A stretch of 30,149 nucleotides of DNA from IMG/VR virus record IMGVR_UViG_3300032323_001988, positions 1 through 30,149 of that record. One strand, given 5' to 3'. Below, piece after piece: positions 6,706 to 16,662 of the stretch. This DNA is from a virus. A model generated the notes under the pieces. It was not told the origin of the DNA. It saw only the letters and a program-made list of their open reading frames with translations, and ran no database searches. The translations under genes and the position numbers were made by a program. Positions within the stretch are counted from its first letter, which is position 1; every line of letters begins with the position of its first letter.

Positions 6706-9126
6706 ATGATGTCATTAAGAATTAAAAAGAGAGATGGTGAGGATGCGTCCTTTAATCCACAAAAAATTTACAATAGAATTAAAAGAGCTGCGAAAGGGTT
6801 AAATGTTAATTCAGACGAGATTTTTATTAAAGTTATAACTTCGGTACCAACTGAAGGTTTAATTACAACAAAAGAGTTAGATAAACTTGTATATGAAATC
6901 GCTGCGGCATACACTGGTAGTCATCACGACTATTCAAGATTAGCATCGTCAGTTGCAATTTCTGCTTACCATAAAGAAACCAAAGATAGTTTTTCTGAAA
7001 CTATTATGGAGTTATATGAGACAGGTGTTGTTAATGAAAAGTTAATTGATATTATGAATAACTACGGTCATGAAAATATTGACGCGGTTATCAATCACGA
7101 AAATGACTATAACTTTGATTACTTTGCTTGGCGTTCATTACAAGAAATGTATTTGTTAAAAACACCTCAAGGTAAAGTAGTTGAAAGACCACAACACATG
7201 TATATGAGAGTTGCTCTATGGGTTACAAATACATTTGAAGAGGCGGTAGATTATTATAAATCACTATCTAATCAACTTATTTCACCTGCAACACCAATCA
7301 TGATTAATGCTGGTACTAAAGTACCACAGTTAGCTTCATGTGTATTACATTACAACAATTCAGATTCACGTAATGGTTTACTACAGACTTTAAATGATAT
7401 TTCAACATACTCTTCAGATGCCGCGGGTATTGGATTATCAATGTCTAATATTAGAAGTAAAGAAAGTAGAATTAACTCATCAGGTGGATTCGCTGGTGGT
7501 TTATTGAAGTACTTAAAGATTGTTAACGAATCATTAAGGTTCTTTAACCAACAAGGTAGAAGACCTGGTAGTGCAGCAATTTATCTTGAACCATGGCACA
7601 AAGATATCATGGACTTACTTGAAATTAAAAAGAACACAGGAGCTGAAGAGTTAAGAGCAAGAGATTTATTCACAGCTCTATGGATACCTGATAATTTTAT
7701 GAGAGCGGTTAAGGAAAGTGGTGATTGGTACCTATTCTGTCCTAATGATATTTTGAAAGCGGGTATTAAACCACTTCAAGAATGTTACGGTGATGAGTAC
7801 GAATCAAACTACAACAAAGCGGTTGAAATGGGTCTTGGTAAGAAAATCAAAGCTCAAGATGTTTGGACTAAAATTGTTGAATCACAAATTGAATCAGGTG
7901 TTCCTTATTTATGTTCTAAGGACAATGCAAATAAGAAAACTAACCACCAAAACATTGGGGTGATTAAACAATCAAACCTATGTAACGAGATTTACCAATA
8001 CACAGACGAAAAAACAACGGCAATCTGTACGTTATCTTCAATGGTATTAAAGAACTTCATTAAAGATGGTAAATTTGATTACAAATTGTTAATTGATGAA
8101 ACAAGAAAAGTTGTCAGAGCATTGAATAATGTCGTTGATAAAAATAGTTATTCAACCGAAAAAGGATTGAAAGGTGGTTTAGAACAAAGAGCAATTGCAA
8201 TCGGAACCCAAGGATTAGCTGACGTGTTCTATTTAATGGACTACATATTCACTTCTGAAGAAGCAAGAACATTAAATAAAAACATTTTTGAATCTATCTA
8301 CTTCGCGGCTATTACTGAAAGTATGGAGTTGTGTAAGACAGGTGGTAGAGAACCATACAAACATTTCAAAGGTTCACCAATGTCAAAAGGTATTTTCCAA
8401 TTTGATATGTGGGGATTAAATGAGTCTGACTTATTCTTAGATTGGGAATCTTTAAAAGAGGATGTTAAACAATATGGGGTATGTAACTCATTGTTTACTG
8501 CACAAATGCCTGTGGCGTCATCTGCTAAGATTACAGGGTCATTTGAAATGACTGAACCCGCACACTCAGCTTTATTCAATAGAAGAGTTGTTGGTGGTGA
8601 GATTATGATTGTTAACAAGTATTTGATTAACGATTTTGAAAAACTTGGTATTTGGAGTGAAGAGTTGAAAAACGAAATCATCATGAACGAAGGTTCAATC
8701 CAAAACATTAACTTTAATAATCACCTTGACGCTGAAGATAAAAACTATACTAAGAAAGTTAAAAGAACCGAACATTTGATTTCTAAGTACAAAACAATTT
8801 GGGAGATTTCACAAAGAGAGCTTATTGATATGGCGGCAGATAGAGCACCATTCATTGACCAATCACAATCAATGAACATCTATATGGCAAATCCAACATT
8901 ATCAAAGATTACTTCATCTCACTTCCATTCGTGGGAGAAAGGTTTAAAAACTTTATGTTATTATGTAAGAACTAAGGCAATTTCAACAGGAGCAAAACAC
9001 TTGGCAGTTGACGTTTCAAAAATACAACAACCAAGAGCTAAAGTTGAAATACCAAAAGTTGAAATAACAAATTTAACAAACAAACCTGAGGATAGTCCTT
9101 TTGAATGTTTTGGATGTAGTTCCTAA
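6706..9126 (+). CDS. nrdA: Class Ia ribonucleotide reductase large subunit (R1)
   Basis: An 806-aa catalytic subunit that reduces ribonucleoside diphosphates and supplies dNTPs for phage replication. An ATP-cone allosteric domain occupies about residues 4-92, so overall activity control by ATP/dATP is probably retained. Key catalytic residues are present: C212 (LASCVL) and C441 (AICTL), the redox pair; the N424-C426-E428 set (SNLCNE), with the thiyl radical cysteine; and the tyrosine pair Y752-Y753 (CYYVRT), which passes the radical. The C-terminal ECFGCSS carries the C801/C804 swivelling dithiol reduced by thioredoxin or glutaredoxin. It starts with two tandem ATGs (6706, 6709), 12 bases after nrdB, and is the last gene before a strong terminator. 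No frameshift, intron or intein interrupts it. Confidence 0.97.
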   Translation: MMSLRIKKRDGEDASFNPQKIYNRIKRAAKGLNVNSDEIFIKVITSVPTEGLITTKELDKLVYEIAAAYTGSHHDYSRLASSVAISAYHKETKDSFSETIMELYETGVVNEKLIDIMNNYGHENIDAVINHENDYNFDYFAWRSLQEMYLLKTPQGKVVERPQHMYMRVALWVTNTFEEAVDYYKSLSNQLISPATPIMINAGTKVPQLASCVLHYNNSDSRNGLLQTLNDISTYSSDAAGIGLSMSNIRSKESRINSSGGFAGGLLKYLKIVNESLRFFNQQGRRPGSAAIYLEPWHKDIMDLLEIKKNTGAEELRARDLFTALWIPDNFMRAVKESGDWYLFCPNDILKAGIKPLQECYGDEYESNYNKAVEMGLGKKIKAQDVWTKIVESQIESGVPYLCSKDNANKKTNHQNIGVIKQSNLCNEIYQYTDEKTTAICTLSSMVLKNFIKDGKFDYKLLIDETRKVVRALNNVVDKNSYSTEKGLKGGLEQRAIAIGTQGLADVFYLMDYIFTSEEARTLNKNIFESIYFAAITESMELCKTGGREPYKHFKGSPMSKGIFQFDMWGLNESDLFLDWESLKEDVKQYGVCNSLFTAQMPVASSAKITGSFEMTEPAHSALFNRRVVGGEIMIVNKYLINDFEKLGIWSEELKNEIIMNEGSIQNINFNNHLDAEDKNYTKKVKRTEHLISKYKTIWEISQRELIDMAADRAPFIDQSQSMNIYMANPTLSKITSSHFHSWEKGLKTLCYYVRTKAISTGAKHLAVDVSKIQQPRAKVEIPKVEITNLTNKPEDSPFECFGCSS

Positions 9127-9130
9127 TTTT

Positions 9131-9156
9131 AAAATCCCGATACAATCGGGATTTTT
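9131..9156 (+). terminator. Intrinsic terminator after nrdA
   Basis: Perfect 11-bp stem AAAATCCCGAT (9131-9141) with ATCGGGATTTT (9145-9155), 3-base loop ACA, ending in a T run. It begins 4 bases after the nrdA stop and separates the nucleotide/replication unit from the baseplate genes. Confidence 0.92.
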
Positions 9157-9204
9157 CATTTTTAAGCTATTTAAAGAAAAATAGATAGTATTATATTTAT
9201 AGGT

Positions 9205-9675
9205 ATGGCAAATGGTGTAACATATGGTTTAAATTTTCCCTTTAGAGATTCTAGACGAGGGGATTATTTAGAATTAACAGAGCTTCAATCACAGGAAATT
9301 AAGGCGGACTTAATTCATTTGTTATTGACTAGAAAAGGTTCAAGATATTTTTTACCAGAATTTGGTACTAGATTATATGAATTTTTGTTTGAACCATTTG
9401 ACGGATTAACATTTAATGCGATTGAATCTGACATTAGGGATGCTATTGAAAACTTTATGCCAAATCTATTGGTTAACAGTTTAAGTATTACACCAGCAGA
9501 CCCACAAGAAGAATTGGACATTGCGACAGGGCAAAACTCAGTTGGTACTAGTGAATCATCAATATATAGGTTCCCTGGTAAAGGAACATCAGAGTATACC
9601 GCAAAAATAAGAATAGATTATTCAACCAATGGTTCAACATTTGGTCAGAGTGATTTTGTTATTATTAATATTTAA
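9205..9675 (+). CDS. 25: Baseplate wedge protein, gp25/GPW family
   Basis: A 156-aa protein of the gp25-like (GPW) family, a core wedge component that links the tail tube/sheath start to the baseplate. Diagnostic features: the N-terminal GLNFPFRDS start, the helical segment LQSQEIKADLIHLLLTRKG, then the turn RYFLPEFGTRLYEFLFEP (47-64), which is the most conserved part of the family, and a second helix NAIESDIRDAIENFMP. The C-terminal part is a beta-rich extension containing a GTSESSIYRFPGKGT insert. It is slightly longer than T4 gp25 (132 aa). It opens the structural region after the terminator and is separated from the next wedge gene by only 5 bases, as expected for partners in the same complex. 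Confidence 0.9.
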   Translation: MANGVTYGLNFPFRDSRRGDYLELTELQSQEIKADLIHLLLTRKGSRYFLPEFGTRLYEFLFEPFDGLTFNAIESDIRDAIENFMPNLLVNSLSITPADPQEELDIATGQNSVGTSESSIYRFPGKGTSEYTAKIRIDYSTNGSTFGQSDFVIINI

Positions 9676-9680
9676 ATAAG

Positions 9681-11519
9681 ATGGCAAACAATAGAATATC
9701 ATATGCAAGTAGAGATTATCAGTCAATAAGAACTGAACTCCTAAATTACACAAAAACTTATTATCCTGATTTGATTCAGGATTTTAATGACGCATCAGTA
9801 TTCTCGGTATTCCTTGATTTGAACGCTGCGGTTGCGGACAATTTACACTATAATATAGATAGAAGTATCCAAGAAACCGTATTACAATACGCCCAACAAA
9901 GGTCTTCAATTTATAACATAGCAAGAACATATGGGTTAAAATTGCCAGGTCAAAGACCATCAGTATCGTTAGTTGATTTCTCAATTACAGTTCCCGCATT
10001 TGGAGATAAAGAAGATGAAAGATATCTTGGAATATTAGCTAGAGGGTCTCAAGTTGTTGGTGCTGGTATAGTATTTGAAAATGTTTATGACATTGACTTT
10101 GCTTCACCATATAATGCTCAAGGATTTCCAAATAGATTAAAGATTCCAAATTTTAATGCAAACAACGTATTAATTAATTACACCATAACAAAAAGAGAAC
10201 TTGTTGTTAATGGTATAACCAAGGTTTTCAAAAAAGTTATCGCAGCGAATGATGTTAAACCATTCTTTGAATTATTTCTACCTGAAAAGAATGTGTTAGG
10301 TATTACAAGTGTGTTATTAAAAAATGGTACCAACTATACAAATACTCCAACAACTGCAGAGTTCTTAGGTTTAGATAATAGATGGTATGAAGTAGATGCG
10401 TTGGCGGAAGATAGAGTGTTTGTTGAAGACCCTACAAAAGTATCTGACCAACCTGGTATTAAAGTTGGTAGGTATATCCAAACTCAAGATAGATTTATTA
10501 CTGAATATACACCTGAAGGATTTAAAAAGATGACATTTGGTGGTGGGACAAATACCGCTCAAGACCAATTAAATCAATTCACAACTTTAGGGGCGACATT
10601 AGATTTACAAAGATACTCAAATAACCTTTCATTAGGGGCGACATTAACTCCAAACTCAACTTTGTTTATTCAATATAGAGTTGGTGGTGGTTTGGCAACA
10701 AACTTAGGTACGAATGTTATTAATGCTTTAGGTACGGTTTCATTCTTTGTTAACGGACCTTCAGAGACAACAAACTCATCAGTAGTTAACTCGTTAAGAT
10801 GTGTTAATGTAACTGCGGCAGTTGGTGGTGCGGGTATTCCTTCATTAGAAGAAATTAGAAACTACGTATCATTTAACTTTGCAGCACAAAAAAGAGCGGT
10901 TACCGTTCAAGATTATGAATCGTTAATTAGAAATATGCCAGCTCAATTTGGAGCACCAGCGAAAGTATCTATTACCGAAAATGATAATAAGATATTAATT
11001 CAAATATTATCTTATGATACCTCAGGTAAATTAACTAATATTGTTTCAAATACTTTAAGACAGAACATTGCAACTTATTTATCAAACTATAGAATGATGA
11101 ATGATTACATTTCTATTTTCAGTGCGGAAGTAATTGATTTAAGTATGGATATTTCTATTGTTTTAGATTCTGCTCAAAATTCAGGTCAAGTAATTTCAAG
11201 TGTTGTTGATAAAATATCTGCATACCTTAATCCTCAAACAAGACAATTAGGTCAAAATGTTTATCTATCCGAAGTTAGAAGTTTAATTCAAAATACAAAT
11301 GGAGTACTAACAGTTGCAAATATTGACGTATTCAATGAAGTTGGAGGACAATATTCTTCAGCTGAAACATCTATGGAGTACGCAAATGCTGAGACGAAAT
11401 TAATTTTACCTGTTGATGATACAATTTTTGCCCAACCATCACAAGTATACCAAATTAGATACCCAAATAAGGACATCAGAGTTTCAGTTAAGAATTTCCA
11501 ATCTGTAACTTTTTCATAA
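9681..11519 (+). CDS. 6: Baseplate wedge protein, gp6 / baseplate J-like
   Basis: A 612-aa protein of the gp6/J-like baseplate family, which forms the wedge ring that holds the baseplate together and controls sheath contraction. The N-terminus has the typical pattern SYASRDYQSIRTELLNYTK, then the DFNDASVFSVFLDLNAAVAD helix (34-53) with the DN/Y positions common to T4 gp6. The middle is a beta-rich variable region (about 90-390). The C-terminal J-like core begins near residue 400 (KRAVTVQDYESLI), followed by a strand/helix repeat containing LSMDISIVLD and LIQNTNGVLTVANIDVF. Length is close to T4 gp6 (660 aa). It stands between gp25 and the giant protein that follows, in wedge-gene order. Confidence 0.88.
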   Translation: MANNRISYASRDYQSIRTELLNYTKTYYPDLIQDFNDASVFSVFLDLNAAVADNLHYNIDRSIQETVLQYAQQRSSIYNIARTYGLKLPGQRPSVSLVDFSITVPAFGDKEDERYLGILARGSQVVGAGIVFENVYDIDFASPYNAQGFPNRLKIPNFNANNVLINYTITKRELVVNGITKVFKKVIAANDVKPFFELFLPEKNVLGITSVLLKNGTNYTNTPTTAEFLGLDNRWYEVDALAEDRVFVEDPTKVSDQPGIKVGRYIQTQDRFITEYTPEGFKKMTFGGGTNTAQDQLNQFTTLGATLDLQRYSNNLSLGATLTPNSTLFIQYRVGGGLATNLGTNVINALGTVSFFVNGPSETTNSSVVNSLRCVNVTAAVGGAGIPSLEEIRNYVSFNFAAQKRAVTVQDYESLIRNMPAQFGAPAKVSITENDNKILIQILSYDTSGKLTNIVSNTLRQNIATYLSNYRMMNDYISIFSAEVIDLSMDISIVLDSAQNSGQVISSVVDKISAYLNPQTRQLGQNVYLSEVRSLIQNTNGVLTVANIDVFNEVGGQYSSAETSMEYANAETKLILPVDDTIFAQPSQVYQIRYPNKDIRVSVKNFQSVTFS

Positions 11520-11558
11520 CACGTTTATTTTATCTTTATTTAGTTTATTATTTAGTTG

Positions 11559-11582
11559 TGTGGACTCTTTAAAAATTCCACA
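11559..11582 (+). other. Weak hairpin in the gap after the gp6-like gene
   Basis: TGTGGA (11559-11564) can pair with TCCACA (11577-11582) over 6 bp around a 12-base A/T-rich loop. No T-tract follows, so it is at most a weak or regulatory structure. The remainder of the 91-base gap before the next ATG is A/T-rich without an evident gene. Confidence 0.25.
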
Positions 11583-11583
11583 T

Positions 11584-11596
11584 AAACTATTTATAA
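11584..11596 (+). promoter_or_regulatory. Shared AAACTATTTATAA element upstream of the giant tail gene
   Basis: The 13-base sequence AAACTATTTATAA lies 14 bases before the ATG at 11611. The identical sequence occurs at exactly the same distance before the ATG at 20317. It could be the -10 part of a phage late promoter or a leader element. No known consensus is matched, so the function is inferred from the repetition and spacing. Confidence 0.45.
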
Positions 11597-11610
11597 ATTA
11601 AAGTAACTTG

Positions 11611-14600
11611 ATGGGTCAATCATATAGAATAAGAACTGAGTTGGGTATTAGTAAATCTATTAATGTCCAGTTAGACCAAGAGTTTGAATTTTTAGAGATT
11701 TTATCGCTAAAACTTCAACAAGAGGATGTTTATGCAAAAAGTTGTGCGAATTACGGTGTTGTTGTTGGTAGAGTAACTGCAAATAATGGGTTTGGTGTTC
11801 CTAACGCTAGGGTATCTGTCTTCATACCAATTGAATCTGTTGATGAATCTAATCCGATAATTTCAAGTATATATCCATACAAATCACCAAATGATAAAAA
11901 TGAAGATGGTTATAGATATAATCTACTTCCTTACGAAAAATCATACTCAACACATGCCGCCACAGGTACATTACCAACAAGATTAGATAGTTTAACAGGT
12001 AGTACCGCAGTTGAAATCTACGACAAGTATTATAAATTTACATCAAAGACAAATGAAAGTGGGGACTACATGATAATGGGAGTACCTCAAGGACAACAAT
12101 CTATTGTTATGGATGTTGATTTGTCTGATATTGGTGAATTTTCTTTAACACCTCAAGATTTAATTAGGATGGGTCTTGCGACCGATGCTCAAGTTGCGGG
12201 TAATAGATTTAGAACCTCAGCTGATTTGAATTCATTACCACAAATAATTAATGTGGTTAAATCTATAGAAGTTTCACCACTTTGGGGTGACCCTGAATTG
12301 TGTACTATTGCAATTAACAGACTTGATTTTGATTTAAGAGATGACGCCAATGTTGATATTCAACCAACTTCAACATTTATGGGTTCTATATATAGTACTC
12401 CTGATAAAATGAGAATTAGACCCAATTCTAGACCTAAAGATAATTTTGGTAATATGTGTGGGTTAGTTGCTGGTCCAGGGCAAATATTAGCAATAAGACA
12501 AACTATTGACCAAGATGAAGATGGAAATCCTGTATTGGAACAATATCAGTTAGAACAGGCGGGTAATATTATTGACGGTAGTGGTGTTTGGTTAACCGAA
12601 TTACCAATGAATTTAGATTATTTTATTACAAATGAATTTGGTGAAAAAGTAATTTCATATGACCCAACTGTTGGTATTCCAACTAAAGCCAAGTATAGAT
12701 TTAAGATTAAATGGCAACAACCTCCAACATTAAGTGAACAAACAAGAAGACCATATTTTTTGGTTCCAAATATTAAAGAGTATGGTTGGTCAAATCCTGA
12801 TACTGACCCATTAACTTTAACAGGGAATCCTAATAAAAAATTAGCTAGTTCGTATTATTTTGGATTAGCGTGGAGTGGTTATACAAATGGATTTAGTAAA
12901 ACTTCTGGTAATGAATATTATGATAGACTTAATGAAGTTATTGATTGTGAAGACACTTTTTATGAATTTAATTTTAATAAAGTTTACACAGTTTCACAAT
13001 TAATTGATGAATTTAAAAAGGGTGGAAGGTCTAGATTTGTGGGAATCAAAGAAATTGATAGTGATGACTGTGAGTCAACTATAAATAAATTTCCAGTTAA
13101 TGAAGGATTTAGAAATTTTGATTTATTATATTTCATTTTTTCATTTTTATTTCAAATAATCCAATTAATAGGTATACCAATTATTTTTGTTGCTCGTATA
13201 ATTTTATTTATATATGCCGTAATCGTTAAGTTTTTATGTTGGTTGGCAAGAAATATATATATTAGTATTGCATTTCTTAGTTGGCATCCATTTAGAGATT
13301 TAACCAATGCTTTAGGTATTGATTGTGATAATGGTTTGAATACACAAATGAAATTAACCATGTTAACTTATCCTGATTGTGATGCTTGTGAGTGTGACGT
13401 AGATGTAACACAACCAAAAGTACAACAACTTAACCCGCCAACTCAAATGGTGAATCCAACAGGTATGTTAACGTATTTTTCATACCCTGTAAATTATAAT
13501 ACTGAATTTCAATATCTTTATGAGAATGCTTCATTTGCGTCAAATGAAATTGATATCTACGTTCAAATTAGTTCTGAATCACTTTCTGGTTTGAACAATT
13601 ACGCTTTAATTAATGACCCAACAAGATATAAATTACCTATTTCTAATATACTTAATTTACCAGGCGGTGGTGATGTTGCCGTGTCATCAAAAGACCTACC
13701 TTTAGGTGAGAGGGTAAATTTATTTAATCAACGAAGTAATTACTTTTCAGGTTTAAATAGGATTAAAGTTACGTTTGCTTCAAGTTCAAACACAGGTAAA
13801 TTTCACTACGATAATACAATAACAGTATTGGCAAATACAAATGGACAATCTTATAGCCCAGGTGATTTGTTAACATTTGTTAATCCAAATTCTAGTGATG
13901 ATAAAAATTATTTATTTAGTGCGTCTACAGCCGATATAGATATTTTTGGTATTAGTGGTACATCTTATCACTCAGGAGCAGCAACAATAAGTGTTAATTA
14001 TTGTGACCCATCATCTCCAACGACTAGTGCTACTCCAGTAAGTTATAGTTTACCATCTGGGTCAACAACTACTAATTATATATACCCATCAGACGTTGAG
14101 TATTATCAAGTAGTTACTGCAATCACTGTTTCTCAAGCAATCTCATTATGGAATACGGGGTTAACACAAACATTTCCAAATATTTTAAATTCACCGACTA
14201 AGTTTAATACTTGGCGTCAATCAGGACTATTTTCAGCTACTGTGATAAGACAAATTTCTGGTACAACAGTAAATCCATTACAATTCTATGATAACTACAC
14301 TGATGAGGTTATATTGATATTACAAAGAGGTGTTGACCCATATTCACCAAAATACACGAACAAATATGGTATTGGTAAAATATTGGGACTTCCTTCTGAA
14401 GATGATTTAACTATTGAAGTGGAAACAAGGATGAATATACCAATTCAACCGTTACCTATAAGTAGCTCAATCAGTGTTCAATCTTTTGCAAATCAAAACG
14501 AAATATATTATCCTTCATACTTCTTTAAACCAGGTATTGTTGGAAGTACAACACCTGGATTGGAATATTCATCGTATACCACAAATAATCTTGGGTATTA

Positions 14601-16662
14601 TGGTTCATTAGATGCTAGTAATTACTCTAGCGCTTATATGGCAACTATTTCAAAAAAGGTAATAACTAAAACTTCAAATGGATTTTACTCAGCAAGTATT
14701 GGTAGTGCAACATACGATTTAAGTGAGGATGTTTCAGGTATGGGTATGATGTCAATAACAAATTATACGTCAAACCCTTGTAGTATATGGAATTATAATA
14801 ATTGGAGTACATTTGCTAATACAATATCATATAGAGATTGTACGGATACTCTAATTACATTAAATGTTAATGGTGGAGAAACAGGTAGTATATGTGTTCT
14901 TAATGGGACATCTCCAAGTGCATCGGCGCCAACAACTATTTTTCTTACTAATACACCTACACCATGCTCAATTCCCGCTTTTTTTGCAGGTTCTTGGCCT
15001 ACAGCGGTTATGCCATCAAGATATTACATTAGTAATGCGTTTGGAACCGCATTTACAATGTCAATTACCGATTCAGTTAAAAATGTTATGAGAACAGATA
15101 GACTACCAACATCAGATGTACTTGATGGAGGTTCTTGGTCGGTTAATCCTAGTATTTTACAACAAAATTTACAATTTCAAATTTACAAAATAAGTGATGC
15201 GGGACCAACATTAACCCAAGGGTTTGGTAGTGGAGCATCTCAAGTAAGACCTGATATTGATGATTTACCCTATGCTGGTGAAGTATTAACAAGTTTTAGT
15301 TGTCCTGGTATGGTACCATTGGATTGTTATGAAGGTTTTGGTAGTAATTTTAGAGTTAAATCTCCTTGCAACGACCCACAGGGTGCTGGATATAATTATA
15401 TAAAAAATGGATGTTATATTTTACTTAATGAACCTGATAAACTATTCAAAGGTATAAAAAATGATATTGGTATCATATGGCCAGAATGGGGGTTTAGATT
15501 TAGATTTATGTATGGACTTTGTAGAGGAGTCTTGTCTCAAACATTCACTAATAATTGGATTAATGGTTCTTTATTTATGTTCCCAATTCAAACTGACGTT
15601 TTTTATGACAGACAAAATCAACCAATAGACCCTAAAATACCTCAAGAGATAGTTTATTTTGATAAACCAACAACAAATTTTTATTTCAGAAGTAGTCCAT
15701 ATAGTGATAACCAAAATAAATTTGTTGGAAGAAGAGGGGGGGATACTGCGGTTAACGAGTTAAATCTAATGTTTCCGACAACAATTATTAATTTGGGATA
15801 TAAGGATTCTTTTTATTCAGAAATAACTTTTGACCCATCAACAAAGGCGTATATTATACCTAGTTTAAATCCTACAAGTTATGGAGATACTTCTGATTTG
15901 GTAAATCTTTTTGTAGTATCAAGAATGGTTGACTCAGGGTTCTTGAAACAAATAATAAGTTTTGTAAATGATGCCATTGGTGTTTTGTTTTCAAGACCTG
16001 ATGATAGAGGATACCCGCTTCAAATATTTGACCCAAAAGGTAGGGTTGATGGTGACTTTGTTCAATTATGCTCAATTAATAGTGAAATAGGTAATATTAA
16101 TTTTTCGCCTGAATATTATGCAACAACACCTACAAATTCACCAACTAATGTTTTAGGTACTCCAAATAATCCAGTAATGGCTGTTTGGTTTTCATCTACA
16201 ACGGAAGATTTACAAACAAAGGATTATTTAACACCTGGTAGAATTAATTTTAGAACACCAAATAATAGTGCGAACTATCCATATCCTTATGGTATAAAAT
16301 CACAAGTAGCCCCTCATTATCAATGGGAGTTAAGAAATAATACAAATAATTTAATTTTTGGTAGTCAATTAAATAATTGGGCTACAGGACCAAATGATAT
16401 TGTTCAAAATAGAAGATATCAATCACTTGACAGAATTTCATTAATTACACCAAATTATTTTATACCACCAACTGTGACAGCAAATGATTTAAATGCTAGA
16501 GGTTATATTTTTAGTAATGATATAAGTGGTAATTATGTGTCAACTATTACAACTAGTCCTAATAAATTTATTGTTGGAGCACCTTTCCATTTTTATTTTG
16601 GAATAATTAAAGGTGAAACGGCTTTAGACCTATTTAAAACAAAATACTCAGTAATTGAATAA
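11611..16662 (+). CDS. Giant baseplate/tail protein with embedded membrane-like segment
   Basis: A 1683-aa virion protein, the largest product in the window. Its place directly after gp25 and gp6 genes suggests a T4 gp7-like baseplate role, but I see no clear gp7 signature. The N-terminus (about 1-45) is followed by an Ig-like, carboxypeptidase-regulatory-type fold split by a loop: GVVVGRVTANNGFGVPNARV at 49-68 and the TNESGDYMIMGVPQGQ part near 147-162. Residues about 503-556 are strikingly hydrophobic (LLYFIFSFLF, IPIIFVARIILFIYAVIVKF), enough for two or three membrane helices. A cysteine cluster follows (C572, C590, C593, C595). The remaining 1000 residues are beta-rich, with many N, T, S, Y and P. 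The frame is open a codon upstream to TTG 11608, but ATG 11611 is preferred. It overlaps the next gene by one base (TAATG). Confidence 0.85.
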   Translation: MGQSYRIRTELGISKSINVQLDQEFEFLEILSLKLQQEDVYAKSCANYGVVVGRVTANNGFGVPNARVSVFIPIESVDESNPIISSIYPYKSPNDKNEDGYRYNLLPYEKSYSTHAATGTLPTRLDSLTGSTAVEIYDKYYKFTSKTNESGDYMIMGVPQGQQSIVMDVDLSDIGEFSLTPQDLIRMGLATDAQVAGNRFRTSADLNSLPQIINVVKSIEVSPLWGDPELCTIAINRLDFDLRDDANVDIQPTSTFMGSIYSTPDKMRIRPNSRPKDNFGNMCGLVAGPGQILAIRQTIDQDEDGNPVLEQYQLEQAGNIIDGSGVWLTELPMNLDYFITNEFGEKVISYDPTVGIPTKAKYRFKIKWQQPPTLSEQTRRPYFLVPNIKEYGWSNPDTDPLTLTGNPNKKLASSYYFGLAWSGYTNGFSKTSGNEYYDRLNEVIDCEDTFYEFNFNKVYTVSQLIDEFKKGGRSRFVGIKEIDSDDCESTINKFPVNEGFRNFDLLYFIFSFLFQIIQLIGIPIIFVARIILFIYAVIVKFLCWLARNIYISIAFLSWHPFRDLTNALGIDCDNGLNTQMKLTMLTYPDCDACECDVDVTQPKVQQLNPPTQMVNPTGMLTYFSYPVNYNTEFQYLYENASFASNEIDIYVQISSESLSGLNNYALINDPTRYKLPISNILNLPGGGDVAVSSKDLPLGERVNLFNQRSNYFSGLNRIKVTFASSSNTGKFHYDNTITVLANTNGQSYSPGDLLTFVNPNSSDDKNYLFSASTADIDIFGISGTSYHSGAATISVNYCDPSSPTTSATPVSYSLPSGSTTTNYIYPSDVEYYQVVTAITVSQAISLWNTGLTQTFPNILNSPTKFNTWRQSGLFSATVIRQISGTTVNPLQFYDNYTDEVILILQRGVDPYSPKYTNKYGIGKILGLPSEDDLTIEVETRMNIPIQPLPISSSISVQSFANQNEIYYPSYFFKPGIVGSTTPGLEYSSYTTNNLGYYGSLDASNYSSAYMATISKKVITKTSNGFYSASIGSATYDLSEDVSGMGMMSITNYTSNPCSIWNYNNWSTFANTISYRDCTDTLITLNVNGGETGSICVLNGTSPSASAPTTIFLTNTPTPCSIPAFFAGSWPTAVMPSRYYISNAFGTAFTMSITDSVKNVMRTDRLPTSDVLDGGSWSVNPSILQQNLQFQIYKISDAGPTLTQGFGSGASQVRPDIDDLPYAGEVLTSFSCPGMVPLDCYEGFGSNFRVKSPCNDPQGAGYNYIKNGCYILLNEPDKLFKGIKNDIGIIWPEWGFRFRFMYGLCRGVLSQTFTNNWINGSLFMFPIQTDVFYDRQNQPIDPKIPQEIVYFDKPTTNFYFRSSPYSDNQNKFVGRRGGDTAVNELNLMFPTTIINLGYKDSFYSEITFDPSTKAYIIPSLNPTSYGDTSDLVNLFVVSRMVDSGFLKQIISFVNDAIGVLFSRPDDRGYPLQIFDPKGRVDGDFVQLCSINSEIGNINFSPEYYATTPTNSPTNVLGTPNNPVMAVWFSSTTEDLQTKDYLTPGRINFRTPNNSANYPYPYGIKSQVAPHYQWELRNNTNNLIFGSQLNNWATGPNDIVQNRRYQSLDRISLITPNYFIPPTVTANDLNARGYIFSNDISGNYVSTITTSPNKFIVGAPFHFYFGIIKGETALDLFKTKYSVIE

